Positions 10,959 to 20,007 of a stretch of DNA of 64,000 nucleotides are shown here, piece by piece (the first letter of the stretch is position 1; each line of letters begins with the position of its first letter). Source of the stretch: PALSA-612 sp963846915. GTDB taxonomy: Bacteria; Actinomycetota; Thermoleophilia; Gaiellales; Gaiellaceae. The notes under the pieces are model-generated. The model was not told the DNA's origin. It saw only the letters and a list, made by a program, of their open reading frames with translations, and ran no database searches. The stretch lies in assembly GCA_963846915.1 (NCBI GenBank), contig CAWJXV010000007.1, positions 62,001 through 126,000 of the forward strand. The letters run 5' to 3'. The translations under genes were made by a program, and so were the position numbers.

Positions 10959-11782
10959 TGGCGAGCACTGTCTGCCTGACCTTCGACTTCGACGCGCTGT
11001 CCGTGTGGCTCGCCTACGACGAGCCGACGACGTCGATGCTCTGGCGAGGCGAGTACGGCGCCCGCGTCGGCGTCCCGCGTCTGCTCGCATTCCTCGAGCG
11101 TGAGGGGCTGCCGGCGACGTTCTTCGTCCCCGGCCACACGGTCGAGTCGTACCCGACCGAGACGGAGGCGATCCTCGCCGCGGGTCACGAGGTCGGCCAC
11201 CACTCGTGGGCGCACGTCGCGCCGAGCGGGCAGGCCGAGGACGAGGAGCGCGCCGACTTCGAGCGCGGGCTCGCGACGCTGGCCCAGATCGGCGTCGAGC
11301 CGCAGGGCTTCAGAGCGCCCGACGCGGAGCTCTCCCCGCACACGCTGTCGCTGCTCGAGGAGCACGGCTTCCTCTACGACTCGACGCTGATGGCCGACGA
11401 CTACCGGCCGTTCAGGCCGCGGATCGGCGACCGAGTCTCGCGCCAGGAGCCGCTCGAGCGCGGTCGAGACGCGCGCGTGTGGGAGTTCCCGATCGCATTC
11501 GAGCTCGACGACTGGCCGCACTTCCAGGCGAACTTCTCGCCCTACCGCAGCGGTCTCTCGGCGCCGGGCAAGGTGCTCGAGATCTGGCAGGGCGAGTTCG
11601 ACTGGATGCACGAACGGGAAGGCGGCGGCGTGCTCACCGTCTGCATGCACCCGCAGGTGATCGGACGCGGGAGCCGCGTGGCGATGCTGGAGCAGTTCGT
11701 CGGACACTGCCGCGACGCCGGCGGCCAGTTCGAGCGGCTCGGCGACGTCGCGCGCTCGCTCCCCGCGCCGGGCCAATGCTGA
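10958..11782 (+). CDS. Polysaccharide deacetylase family protein (PuuE/PgdA-like)
   Basis: 274 residues. NodB-homology motifs: TFDFDALS (catalytic Asp), zinc HxxxH in HEVGHHSWAHV, GFRAPDAELS, the DSTLMADDYRPF segment and MHPQVIGRGSR near the end. This architecture, with no signal peptide and a late MHP.. motif, matches cytoplasmic PuuE-like or HpPgdA-like members, which act on small amides as well as on glycans. Coupled to the cupin gene upstream and overlapping the dehydrogenase downstream by 7 bp. Confidence 0.85.
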
Positions 11783-12735
11783 TCGCCGTCCTCGACGACT
11801 ACCAGCACGTCGGCCAGTCCTTCGCCGACTGGTCCCGGCTGGACGGGCACGAGGTCGTGTTCTTCCACCAGCCGTACCTCGGCGTCGACGACGCGGCGCG
11901 TTCCCTCCACGCGTTCGAGATCGTGTGCGCGATGCGCGAGCGCACGGCGTTCCCCGCCGAGCTCCTCGACCGGCTCCCGAACCTGCGCCTCCTCGTCACG
12001 ACCGGCATGCGGAACGCCTCGATCGACCTCGAGGCCGCCGCGGCACACGGCGTGACGGTCTGCGGCACCGAGGCGGCCGGCATGCCGACGGCCGAGCTCG
12101 CGTGGGGGCTGATCCTCGCGCTCGCACGGCACATCCCGGAAGAGGACGCGAAGGTCCGGGCGGGCGGCTGGCAATCCACGGTGGGGACGGGCCTGGCCGG
12201 CGGGACGCTCGGCATCGTCGGCCTGGGACGCCTCGGCTCGGCGGTGGCGCGGATCGGCACCGCCTTCGGCATGCGGCTCGTCGCGTGGAGCGAGAACCTG
12301 ACCGCCGAGCGGGCTGCGGAATGCAGCGCGGAGCTCGTGTCGAAGGACGAGCTGCTGCGCACCGCCGACGTGGTCACGATCCACCTGGTGCTGAGCGACC
12401 GCACCCGCGGGTTGATCGGCGAGCGCGAGCTCGGGCTGATGAAGCCGACCGCGTTCCTAGTGAACACCTCGCGCGGGCCGATCGTCGACGAGGCGGCGCT
12501 CGTCGCAGCCCTCGAAGCCGGCGCGATCGCGGGCGCCGGCCTCGACGTGTACGACCGGGAGCCGCTGCCCGACTACGACGCGCTCCTGTCTGCGCCGAAT
12601 ACCGTTCTGACGCCCCACCTCGGCTACGTGACCGAGGAGAGCTACCGCACGTTCTACGAGCAGACGGTCGAGGACATCGAGGCGTTCCTCGCCGGCCGGC
12701 CGGTGCGAGTGCTCGGCCTCAGCCCGACTGCGTGA
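11776..12735 (+). CDS. D-2-hydroxyacid dehydrogenase (NAD-dependent)
   Basis: 319 residues. The Rossmann core shows GTLGIVGLGRLGSAVARIG, the catalytic Arg in VNTSRGPIVDEAAL and the His in LTPHLGYVTEESY. The family reduces 2-keto acids or oxidises D-2-hydroxyacids; 3-phosphoglycerate dehydrogenase, glyoxylate reductase and formate dehydrogenase are relatives. Substrate is unresolved. Last gene of the hydrolase-cupin-deacetylase run. The opposing msrA frame reads 279 bp into its 3' end. Confidence 0.9.
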   Translation: MLIAVLDDYQHVGQSFADWSRLDGHEVVFFHQPYLGVDDAARSLHAFEIVCAMRERTAFPAELLDRLPNLRLLVTTGMRNASIDLEAAAAHGVTVCGTEAAGMPTAELAWGLILALARHIPEEDAKVRAGGWQSTVGTGLAGGTLGIVGLGRLGSAVARIGTAFGMRLVAWSENLTAERAAECSAELVSKDELLRTADVVTIHLVLSDRTRGLIGERELGLMKPTAFLVNTSRGPIVDEAALVAALEAGAIAGAGLDVYDREPLPDYDALLSAPNTVLTPHLGYVTEESYRTFYEQTVEDIEAFLAGRPVRVLGLSPTA

Positions 12736-13380
12736 CGAGCCCGGATCGGGCAACGACACGCCTGTCCCGCCGAGGCCGCAGTAGCCGTTCGGGTTCTTCG
12801 CCAGGTACTGCTGGTGGTAGTCCTCTGCATAGAAGAACTCGTCGCCGTCGGTGATCTCGGTCGTGATCGTCCCGTACCCGGACGACGCGAGCGCCTGCTG
12901 GAACATCGCCCGCGAGCGCTCGGCCCGCTCGCGCTGCTCGGGCGTGGTGCAGAGGATCAGCGAGCGGTACTGCGTGCCGACGTCGTTGCCCTGCTGCATG
13001 CCCTGCGTCGGGTCGTGGTTCTCCCAGAACAGGCGCAGGATCTCGTCGTAGCTCGTCTTGGCCGGGTCGAAGACGACGAGGACGACCTCGGTGTGGCCGG
13101 TCCGGCCCGAGCAGACCTCCTCGTACGTCGGATTGGGCGTGTATCCGCCCGCGTAGCCCACCGCCGTCGTGTAGACGCCCGGCGCCTGCCAGAAGACGCG
13201 CTCGGCGCCCCAGAAGCAGCCCATCCCGACGATCGCGTGCTCGAATCCCTCGGGGAACGGCGGCGCGATCGGCGTCCCGAGCACCTCGTGCTGAGCCGGC
13301 ACCGGCATCGCCTCGGAGCGCCCGGGGAGGGCGTCGGCCGGCTCGACCATCTGTGTCTTGTCACCGAAGAGAAAGCGCAT
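12457..13380 (-). CDS. msrA: Peptide-methionine (S)-S-oxide reductase MsrA with read-through tail
   Basis: The first ~215 residues are a complete MsrA: catalytic Cys in GMGCFWGAERVFW, GRTGHTEVV, QGNDVGTQYRS and the end YCGLGGTGVSLPDP. MsrA repairs methionine-S-sulfoxide. Family members stop shortly after GLGGTGV, but here the frame stays open for about 90 more residues, antisense to the dehydrogenase gene, in a low-complexity Arg/Ala/Glu-rich composition. The natural stop was probably lost by mutation or sequence error near 12740. TACATT lies 6 nt before the ATG. Confidence 0.88.
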   Translation of the reverse strand: MRFLFGDKTQMVEPADALPGRSEAMPVPAQHEVLGTPIAPPFPEGFEHAIVGMGCFWGAERVFWQAPGVYTTAVGYAGGYTPNPTYEEVCSGRTGHTEVVLVVFDPAKTSYDEILRLFWENHDPTQGMQQGNDVGTQYRSLILCTTPEQRERAERSRAMFQQALASSGYGTITTEITDGDEFFYAEDYHQQYLAKNPNGYCGLGGTGVSLPDPGSSRSRAEAEHSHRPAGEERLDVLDRLLVERAVALLGHVAEVGRQNGIRRRQERVVVGQRLPVVHVEAGARDRAGFEGCDERRLVDDRPARGVH

Positions 13381-13386
13381 AGTGAA

Positions 13387-13392
13387 AATGTA
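13387..13392 (-). promoter_or_regulatory. -10 box (TACATT) of msrA
   Basis: TACATT, 6 nt, ATG at 13380; no ribosome site. Confidence 0.6.
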
Positions 13393-13421
13393 GTCTCCCG
13401 AGCTGCCCCGGCGTTACAGCG

Positions 13422-14126
13422 CTAGGTGAAGACGTTGACGGCCCGTGCGATGACGAGGCCGATCACGACCAGCGAGACGATCGACTGCAGCGACATCGTC
13501 AGCTTGGCCCACGGGGCCATGGGCATGACGTCGGTCGGGCTGAACGCCGTGCTCGTCGTGACCCCGAGGATGAGGTAGTCGACGTAGCGCGGTCGCCAGC
13601 CGGGCGGGGCGAGCTCCGGGTTCAGCTGCTGGGAGAAGGCGAAGTCGGGGTAGAGGTGCTCACGCCGGTAGCGGGCGAGCGGGCCGCCGCTGTCGAGCAG
13701 CCAGTAGAGGAGGCCGAACGCGAGGCAGTTCCCGAGCCAGATGAGGACGCCCGAGGAGAGCAGTGTCGTTGCCGACGTCGTCACCTTCCCTCCCTTGATC
13801 AGGTCCCTCACGAGCACGGCCGTCGACACGAGGGCGATCGCGACGAGCAACACGACGAGCACGATCCCGACCTTGCGCAGCCATCTCGAGCGCCGGCCGA
13901 TGTGCAACGGGTCGGCGGCGAGCAGGGCGACGAACAGCGCGATCTCGAACCCCGGCACGAGCCAGGGGTTGCCGATCGACTCGCGGTGGGGCTGGGCGAC
14001 GCGGAGCACGATCGTGAGCGCGATGTAGACGGAGATCGCGACCGCGATCGGCCAGCGCGGCTCGAGATAAATCGGCGCGTCGTCTCCGTGCTCCCCGGCA
14101 GGGCGATCGCCGGTCATCGTCGCCAT
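13422..14126 (-). CDS. Multi-pass membrane protein of unknown function
   Basis: 234 residues with about five hydrophobic segments: WPIAVAISVYIALTIVL, PGFEIALFVALLAA, VGIVLVVLLVAIALVS, an LIWLGNCLAFGLLYWLL pair and LQSIVSLVVIGLVIARAV. The motif LGVTTSTAFSPTDVMPM before the last helix looks like the selectivity-filter-like loop of DUF1345/ion-channel-like proteins, so a small channel is possible; this is inference. Convergent position relative to neighbours suggests its own unit. TACCGT lies 7 nt before the ATG. Confidence 0.75.
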   Translation of the reverse strand: MATMTGDRPAGEHGDDAPIYLEPRWPIAVAISVYIALTIVLRVAQPHRESIGNPWLVPGFEIALFVALLAADPLHIGRRSRWLRKVGIVLVVLLVAIALVSTAVLVRDLIKGGKVTTSATTLLSSGVLIWLGNCLAFGLLYWLLDSGGPLARYRREHLYPDFAFSQQLNPELAPPGWRPRYVDYLILGVTTSTAFSPTDVMPMAPWAKLTMSLQSIVSLVVIGLVIARAVNVFT

Positions 14127-14133
14127 GGCCGCA

Positions 14134-14139
14134 ACGGTA
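14134..14139 (-). promoter_or_regulatory. -10 box (TACCGT) of the membrane protein gene
   Basis: TACCGT, 7 nt, ATG at 14126. Confidence 0.55.
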
Positions 14140-14156
14140 CTCGCGCTCGGCCCGGC

Positions 14157-14179
14157 GTGCCAGGCACGCGCCTGGCACC
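14157..14179. repeat. Dispersed palindrome, copy 3
   Basis: GTGCCAGGCAC followed by GCGCCTGGCACC, one change from a perfect inverted repeat. It lies in the divergent gap between the membrane protein and glucokinase genes and ends 9 nt before the glucokinase GTG, so it overlaps that promoter region. Confidence 0.85.
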
Positions 14180-14188
14180 ATTGCGCAC

Positions 14189-14899
14189 GTGAGCACGGTT
14201 CCGAGCGATCCCCGGGTACTGGCGGTGGACGTCGGCGGCTCGCACGTCAAGGCGCTGCTCAGCGACGGCGAGGAGCGCCGCCGCTTCGAGTCGGGGCCCG
14301 GGATGACGGCGCAGGCGATGGTCGACGGCGTCCTCGAGCTGACGAAGGACTGGCAGTACGACGTCGTCTCGGTGGGCGTGCCGACGCAGGTGCGCGGCGG
14401 CCGTGTCGTCCACGATCCCGTCAACCTCGGTGGGGGCTGGGCCGGCTTCGACTTCGAGAAGGCGTTCGGCAAGCCGACGAAGGTGGTGAACGACGCCGCC
14501 ATGCAGGCGCTGGGCAGCTACGAGGGCGGGCGCATGCTCTTCCTCGGCTTCGGCACCGGGCTCGGCGCGGCGATGATCGTGGACGGGGTCCTGGAGCCGA
14601 TGGAGCTCGCGCACATGCCCTATCGGAGGGGCACGTACGAGGACGTGGTCGGCGAGCGCGGCCTCGCGAAGTACGGCAAGAAACGCTGGCGGGACGAGGT
14701 CGCGGAGGTGGTCGAGCAGTTCGTCGCCGCACTCGAACCCGACTACGTCGTGCTCGGCGGCGGCAACGCGAAGCTCCTCAAGGAGCTACCGGCGAACGCG
14801 CGCCTGGGAGCGAACGAGAACGCCTTCCTCGGCGGCTTCCGCCTTTGGAGAGCAGAGCACGGTGCCAGGCACGTGCCTGGCACCGCCGAGCCCGCCTGA
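14189..14899 (+). CDS. ppgK: Polyphosphate glucokinase (ROK family)
   Basis: 236 residues. Phosphorylates glucose, in this subfamily with polyphosphate and/or ATP. Phosphate loop DVGGSHVKALL, the sugar-site region NDAAMQALGSY, GFGTGLGAAMIVDG and the PPGK-specific stretch MELAHMPYRRGTYEDVVGE with KKRWRDEVAEVV. The family ends near FLGGFRLW. Here the last 14 codons (ARHVPGTAEPA and flanks) are written by a dispersed 24-bp palindrome, so the tail is repeat-derived. Together with pgl, rpiA, rpe and zwf nearby it would bring glucose into the pentose phosphate path. Confidence 0.9.
   Translation: MSTVPSDPRVLAVDVGGSHVKALLSDGEERRRFESGPGMTAQAMVDGVLELTKDWQYDVVSVGVPTQVRGGRVVHDPVNLGGGWAGFDFEKAFGKPTKVVNDAAMQALGSYEGGRMLFLGFGTGLGAAMIVDGVLEPMELAHMPYRRGTYEDVVGERGLAKYGKKRWRDEVAEVVEQFVAALEPDYVVLGGGNAKLLKELPANARLGANENAFLGGFRLWRAEHGARHVPGTAEPA
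14861..14884. repeat. Dispersed palindrome, copy 4 (24-bp perfect, inside ppgK)
   Basis: GGTGCCAGGCAC followed immediately by its exact reverse complement. It is read in frame as the C-terminal HVPGT-containing tail of the glucokinase, five codons before the stop. Confidence 0.9.
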
Positions 14900-14917
14900 C
14901 GCGCCCGGGCCGCGACT

Positions 14918-15319
14918 TCACGCTACGCCGCTTGCTTCCGCTTCCTCCTGCCCGTGCGTGCGGTCGTCGATGTCGAAGACGATCTGCAGGATCCAGTTCA
15001 CGAGCCCGATCACGATCGTCGCCCAGACCGCCGCCCAGAAGTCGTCGATCTTGAACCCGGAGACGATCCAGTCCGTGATGTAGAGCATGAGGATGTTGAT
15101 CAGGAAGAGCACGATGCCGAGCGTCAGGATCACGAGCGGGAGCGCCAGCAGCGTCACGATCGGCTTCACGAGCAGGTTGACGGCGGCGAAGACGAGCGCG
15201 GCGAGGACGATCGTCCCGAAGTTGCCCGTGAAGTGGATACCCGAGATCAGCTCCTCTGCCGCCCACAAGGCGACGATGTTGCAGAGCCACGAATAGACGA
15301 GCCGGCGAGCGAGCCTCAT
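14918..15319 (-). CDS. Phage holin family 4 / YvlD-like membrane protein
   Basis: 133 residues with four hydrophobic segments (about residues 8-20, 30-48, 55-83 with LLALPLVILTLGIVLFLINILML, and 98-118). The pattern VNLLVKPIVTLLALPL is typical of chromosomal holin-4-superfamily proteins found in many Gram-positives. These are not lytic holins of a prophage as far as known; role unclear. ATG at 15319 is fixed by TACGCT 7 nt upstream. Convergent with ppgK and divergent from pgl. Confidence 0.88.
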   Translation of the reverse strand: MRLARRLVYSWLCNIVALWAAEELISGIHFTGNFGTIVLAALVFAAVNLLVKPIVTLLALPLVILTLGIVLFLINILMLYITDWIVSGFKIDDFWAAVWATIVIGLVNWILQIVFDIDDRTHGQEEAEASGVA

Positions 15320-15326
15320 CACAACG

Positions 15327-15336
15327 AGCGTATCCT
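15327..15336. promoter_or_regulatory. Overlapping back-to-back -10 boxes for the holin-like gene and pgl
   Basis: The 10 bases AGCGTATCCT hold TACGCT on the minus strand (15327-15332, 7 nt before the ATG at 15319) and TATCCT on the plus strand (15331-15336, 7 nt before the GTG at 15344). The two boxes share the same TA pair, so polymerase can serve only one direction at a time. Confidence 0.65.
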
Positions 15337-15343
15337 GCCTCGC

Positions 15344-16012
15344 GTGAGTGGGATCCGCCTGGAAGTGCTGCCCGACGCGGCGATCGCCGCGATGGCGACC
15401 GCCGACGCGATCGCGGACCGTGCGCGCGAGGCGGTGGACGAGCGCGGAGTGTTCACGATGGCGCTCTCCGGAGGAACGGCGCCGTTGCACGCGTTCCGGC
15501 TGCTCACGGACGCCGAGGTGCCGTGGGAGCAGGTCGAGATCTTCCAGGTCGACGAGCGCGTCGCGCCGCCCGGCGACGACGATCGGAACCTGACCCACCT
15601 GGAGCGGTCGTTGCCACCCGAGGCGTTCGCGCGGGTGCGCCCGATGCCCGTCGAGGCGGATGATCTCGACGCGGCCGCGGCCGAATATGCCGCGCTGCTG
15701 CCGGAGCCGATCGACCTCGTCCACCTCGGGCTGGGCCCGGACGGGCACACCGCCTCGCTCGTCCCCGGCGACCCCGTGCTCGACGTCACCGATCTCGACG
15801 TCGCCGTCACCGGCGAGTACCAGGGCCGGCGGCGGATGACGCTCACGTATCCGAAGATCGACCGGTCCCGCGAGCTCCTCTGGCTCGTCACCGGGGAGGC
15901 GAAACGCGAGCCGCTGCGGCTGTTGCTGGCGGGCGATCCGTCCATCCCGGCCGGGCGCATCGTGGGGCCGCCGGCGCTCGTGCTCGCGGACCGAGCCTCG
16001 GCCGAGGGATAG
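15344..16012 (+). CDS. pgl: 6-phosphogluconolactonase
   Basis: 222 residues from GTG 15344. Hydrolyses 6-phosphogluconolactone, the second step of the oxidative pentose phosphate path. Key parts: ALSGGTAPLHAFR, the FQVDERVAPPGDDDRN loop and LGLGPDGHTASLVPG. The GTG is fixed by a TATCCT box 7 nt upstream; longer upstream reading is antisense to the holin-like gene and should be dropped. zwf, rpiA and rpe lie within 6 kb but in separate units. Confidence 0.93.
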   Translation: MSGIRLEVLPDAAIAAMATADAIADRAREAVDERGVFTMALSGGTAPLHAFRLLTDAEVPWEQVEIFQVDERVAPPGDDDRNLTHLERSLPPEAFARVRPMPVEADDLDAAAAEYAALLPEPIDLVHLGLGPDGHTASLVPGDPVLDVTDLDVAVTGEYQGRRRMTLTYPKIDRSRELLWLVTGEAKREPLRLLLAGDPSIPAGRIVGPPALVLADRASAEG

Positions 16013-16101
16013 GAAAAGTCGCTGCTGGCGGGCATAATCCGGTTCGGGTAGCATCAACTCGCTCTCCGGATCGAGGGGATCCAGAGTCAGGGAGGACGGC
16101 C

Positions 16102-19100
16102 TTGAAGGTGACCAGTCATGCGGCTGCGCGCATCGGGTTGCTGGCAGCGTTTCTGCTGCTCGCAGTCGGCGCCGGAGTCGGATCGAGCGCGCGCGGGACG
16201 ACCGCGCCGAGGCCGCCTGGCCCGAGCGCGGCGAAGCCGCCGGCCACGGTCCTGCCGGCAGCGCCGAAGCCGCGTACGAAGAGGCCCGTCCCCAGGCCGG
16301 GGCATCTCCAGGCACGGAAGGCGCTCGCCAAGGCAGCCTCGCTGAGCGCGATCACGAACCCGGGCTTCGAGACCGGCGACCTGACCGGCTGGACGCCGGG
16401 TGGCAATCCGAACGATGGCGAGGACCCCTTTGTCACGACGAGCTACACGGGGGTCGGGAACGAGAACGTTCCTCCTCCGCAGACCTTCACGCCCCCTTCC
16501 GGGAGTTACTTCGCCGTCGTCTACGGCGGCTGTCCGGATACCACACTGACGTCCCAGGACTTCACCGCATCGGCAGGCGACACGATCAGCGGCTGGGTGT
16601 TCTTCCAGGCCAACGACTACCTGCCCTTCGACGACCACGGCGGCGTCCAGATCGTCGACGGCGACGGAGCCCAGGTCGCGGTGCTCTACGACAAGAGCGT
16701 CAACGACTTCGGAGACTACGGCGGCTCTCCGACCTGGTTCCACTGGAGCTACACGTTCACGGCCGACGGCACGTACGCCGTGCAGGCGTTCTCCGTCAAC
16801 GTCCGCGACTGCGCCCTCTCGAGCGCCGTCGGCATCGACATGCCGGAGGGCGAGCTCGCGCCGCCGCCGCCCGTCCCGACGCTGGAGACGCCCGCGAACG
16901 GCTCGACGGTAGATCCGTCGCCGACGCTGACCTGGGACCCGTCTTCCGGCGCGCAGAGCTACGACGTCGAGGCAGTCGGCAAGGGCGACACCTGCGACTT
17001 CTCCGACGCGACGCCGACGACGGTCACGGGCACGTCGCTCAACACCGACTTCGGCGACGGCACCTACTGCTGGCGCGTCGCCGCGGTCAGTGCGAGCGGC
17101 AGCGAGAGCGACTACTCGGCCCCATTCCAGTTCACCGTCGGGGAGGCGCTGGCGCCGACGGTGACGATCGAGTCGACCGATCCGGCCACGATCGGCCCGA
17201 ACGCGAGCTCCACCGTCACGTGGCACGCCGACGAGAGCGGCACGTACGAGGTCCGCGTCGACGGCACCGGCTGCTCCGACGGCACCGTCGTCGACAGCGG
17301 CAGCTACACGAGCCCGGACACGGTGGCGACGAGCGTCGACGGCTCCCAGCTCTCGGGCGGCGACAACGCCGTCTTCGCCTGTGTCACGAACGACTCGGAG
17401 AGCACAGGCTCCGCGCAGACGAGCGTCAAGCTGCTCGGCATCCCGACGCCGCTCGCGCCGGCGAACGCGTCGACGATCACCGGCGACCAGGCGACGATCC
17501 AGTGGACGAGCGTCGGCGGCGAAACGGGCTACCAGCTCCAGTACGGCCTCGAGGGCGAGGGCTGCCAGTACGGCGCCCCGATCGACGTCCCCGTCGCCGA
17601 CAACCCCTCGTACACCACCCCTCCGCTCGCGCCCGGGCACTACTGCTGGCACGTCCAGGCAGTCGATGCCGACGGCGTCAGCGGCTACGACGAGGACTTC
17701 GAGTTCTTCGTCGCCGCGGCGCCGACCGTGTCGATCGGGAGTGCGACGAATCCCGTCAACCACGCAAACGAGACGAATGCGAACGCAGCGGGTACGGTCA
17801 GCGACCCGAGCGCGACGGTGACGGTCACGGTCTCCGACGGCTCTGACGACTCCGCCGGGCCGTTCAACGCGACCGTCGACGGATCGGGCAACTGGTCCGT
17901 CTCGGGCATGGACCTCTCCGGGCTTGCAGACGGGGCGATCACTTACGCGGCCACGGCGTCCAACGACGGCGGCACCGACACTGCCACCTTCGACGCGACC
18001 AAGCATGCGACGCTGCCGGCGCTCGCGATCACGAGCGTCACCGACCCGGTGAACTCCTCGAACGTCACCCACGTGGGCGCCTCGGGGACGACCAGCCCGG
18101 GGTCGAGCGTCCGGGTGACGATCACCGACTCGGGCGAGGGCTCCGTCGGCCCGGTCGACGCGACGGTCGACGAGGGCGGCAACTGGTCGGTCTCGGGCAT
18201 CGACGTCTCCTCGCTGGCCGACGGGACGGTCACCTACACGGCAACGGCCACGGACGACTTCGAGAACTCCTCGTCGGTCTCGCAGACGGCGACGAAGGAC
18301 ACCGTCGCTCCGGCGATTGCCATCACCGCGTGGGACTCCGTGATCGCGCCGTTCAACGAGCACAATGTGAGCGCATCCGGGACAACGGAGCCGGGCGCAA
18401 CCGTCCATGTCACGCTGGCCGACGATTCCCAGGGCTCGGTCGGCCCTGTCACTGCGACCGTGGACGGATCCGGAAACTGGTCGGTGAGCGGGATCGACGC
18501 CTCGTCGCTCGCCGACGGGACGATCACCTACACGGCGACGGCCACGGACGCCGCCGGCAACAGGGCATCCGACTCGAAGACCGCGACGAAGGACACCTCG
18601 CCGCCTCCGCCCCCGCCGCCGCCACCCCCGCCCCCCGCCCCCGCCGCCGCCTCCGCCTCCGCCGCCGCCTCCGCCTCCGCCGCCCCCTCCGCCTCCGCCT
18701 CCGCCTCCGCCTCCGCCGCCCGCCTCCGCCTCCGCCTCCGCCTCCGCCGCCTCCGCCTCCCACGGGTGCGAACCAGCTGGACGCGCAGCCGGTGCCCGGC
18801 AAGCCCTTGCCCAAGGTGAAGCTGCCCGGATCGAACACCTTCGTCCCGCTCGACCAGGCGAAGGGCCTGCCGAAGGGCACGGTCATCGACGTGACCGGAC
18901 AGGCCCAGATCGACCTGTCCGATCCCAAGGGCAACGAGATGATCTTCTACGGCCAGAGCGACGGCGTGCCGAGCCAGTTCACGTTCAACGGCACCGCCGG
19001 CGGCGTCGTCCAGCTCGCGCTGACCGGCGGCAACCTCTCGAAGTTCAGCCGCGGGACGTCAGGCCTGTCGGCGAAGACGAAGAAGCCTGCGCGCCGGCTC

Positions 19101-19322
19101 TGGGGCAGCGGCAAGGGCAAGTTCACGACGAAGGGCAAGTACGCAGCGGCGACCGTGCGAGGCACGATCTGGCTCGTCGCCGACTACTCGGACCACACCC
19201 TCGTCACGGTGAAGCGCGGCCTCGTGTCGGTCAAGGACCTCGTCACGGGCAAGGCGAAGCTGGTCCCGGCCGGCCACAGCATCATCGTCCGCCAGAAGAC
19301 GAAGAAGACGATCAAGAAGTAG
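16102..19322 (+). pseudogene. Large secreted Ig-like repeat protein with FecR-like tail, frame broken in a polyproline tract
   Basis: TTG 16102 (GGGAGGAC upstream) starts a signal peptide with an IGLLAAFLLLAVGAG core. Then come an N-terminal carbohydrate-binding-like domain, fibronectin-III/Ig-like modules and three copies of a Big-type module with the repeated NWSVSGIDxSSLADG block. From about 18600 a Pro codon tract begins. The first frame runs into Ala/Ser and Arg/Leu junk, while a second frame continues from Pro codons into TGANQLDAQPVPGK and a coherent domain ending AATVRGTIWLVADY...VPAGHSIIVRQ, like FecR-type sensors, stopping at 19322. One indel in the C-rich tract restores about 1070 residues. 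Likely surface adhesion or wall protein. The break may be real (slippage) or an assembly error. Confidence 0.8.
18601..18762 (+). repeat. CCGCCT/CCGCCC low-complexity tract (proline codons)
   Basis: About 160 bp of CCG, CCT and CCC triplets, with several CCTCCG hexamer runs and C homopolymers at 18628-18642. The two coding frames of the secreted protein meet here. Prone to slippage in cells and to errors in assembly. Confidence 0.9.
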
Positions 19323-19339
19323 CGCAGCGGCGCGTGCTG

Positions 19340-19987
19340 CTAGGTCGGCGGGACGAGGCGCTGTACCTTGTCGCCGCGGCCGACGAGGATCTCGTACACG
19401 AGCGCGGGCGGGAAGAGGCCGTGCGCGACGACGCCGGGCGTCGTGTCGAGGGAGATCGCGAGCGCCTGCGGGTCGGCTACCGGACCGACGTAGTCGGCGA
19501 TCACGCCGCCGTCCGGGCTCCGTGGCGCGACGCGGACCGTCACCCGGCCGAGCGCCCGTAGCGTCGCTTGCAGGCCGAACGACTCGAGCTCGAGCGGCAC
19601 CGGCGGCCCGAGTCTGTCGACCGGCTTGTCGGACGACGCGATCACGACGAAGCGGTCGGCCGCGGCGGCGACGATCTTCTCCCGCGTGTGCGCGCCGCCA
19701 CGGCCCTTCACGAGCCAGCCGTCGGGGGAGATCTGGTCGACGCCGTCGATCGCGAGGTCGAGCCGGTCGAGCGTGTCGAAGGGCTCGACGGGGATGCCGA
19801 GCCGCTCGGCCGCGTGCTCGGTCGCCACGGACGTGGCCACGCAGCGGATGTCCGGCGAGCGCGCCGCGAGCGCCTCGAGCAGGAACGCGACCGTCGAGCC
19901 GGTGCCCAGCCCGACACGCATGCCGTCCTCGACCAGCTCTGCCGCGGCCTCGGCAGCCAGCCGCTTCTCGTGCTCGACGGCGGTCAC
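19340..19987 (-). CDS. rpiA: Ribose-5-phosphate isomerase A
   Basis: 215 residues from GTG 19987. Interconverts ribose 5-phosphate and ribulose 5-phosphate. Signatures: GLGTGSTVAFLLEAL near the start, DLAIDGVDQISPDG and KGRGGAHTREKIVAAAA with the catalytic Glu/Lys region. Divergent from rpe, with 20 bp between the start codons, so the two pentose-phosphate genes share one control region. The likely -10 is CAGTAT, 7 nt before the GTG, a weaker match than on the rpe side. Confidence 0.95.
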   Translation of the reverse strand: MTAVEHEKRLAAEAAAELVEDGMRVGLGTGSTVAFLLEALAARSPDIRCVATSVATEHAAERLGIPVEPFDTLDRLDLAIDGVDQISPDGWLVKGRGGAHTREKIVAAAADRFVVIASSDKPVDRLGPPVPLELESFGLQATLRALGRVTVRVAPRSPDGGVIADYVGPVADPQALAISLDTTPGVVAHGLFPPALVYEILVGRGDKVQRLVPPT

Positions 19988-19995
19988 TAGCCCGA

Positions 19996-20001
19996 TACTG
20001 T
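19996..20001 (+). promoter_or_regulatory. -10 box (TACTGT) of rpe
   Basis: TACTGT, 6 nt, GTG at 20008. Faces the rpiA start across 20 bp. Confidence 0.6.
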
Positions 20002-20007
20002 ACGGCC

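Noticed and set aside
14918..15319. A holin gene as a sign of a prophage
   Set aside because: The holin-4/YvlD family is common in normal chromosomes and no other phage gene is nearby.
16087..18408. A 773-codon open frame on the minus strand opposite the Ig-repeat secreted protein
   Set aside because: Arg/Asp/Val-rich product with no domain; it mirrors the GC-rich plus-strand gene, whose signal peptide and repeats are convincing.
18601..18762. Regular short repeats that might suggest a CRISPR array
   Set aside because: Units are 3-6 bp proline codons without spacers, inside a coding region.
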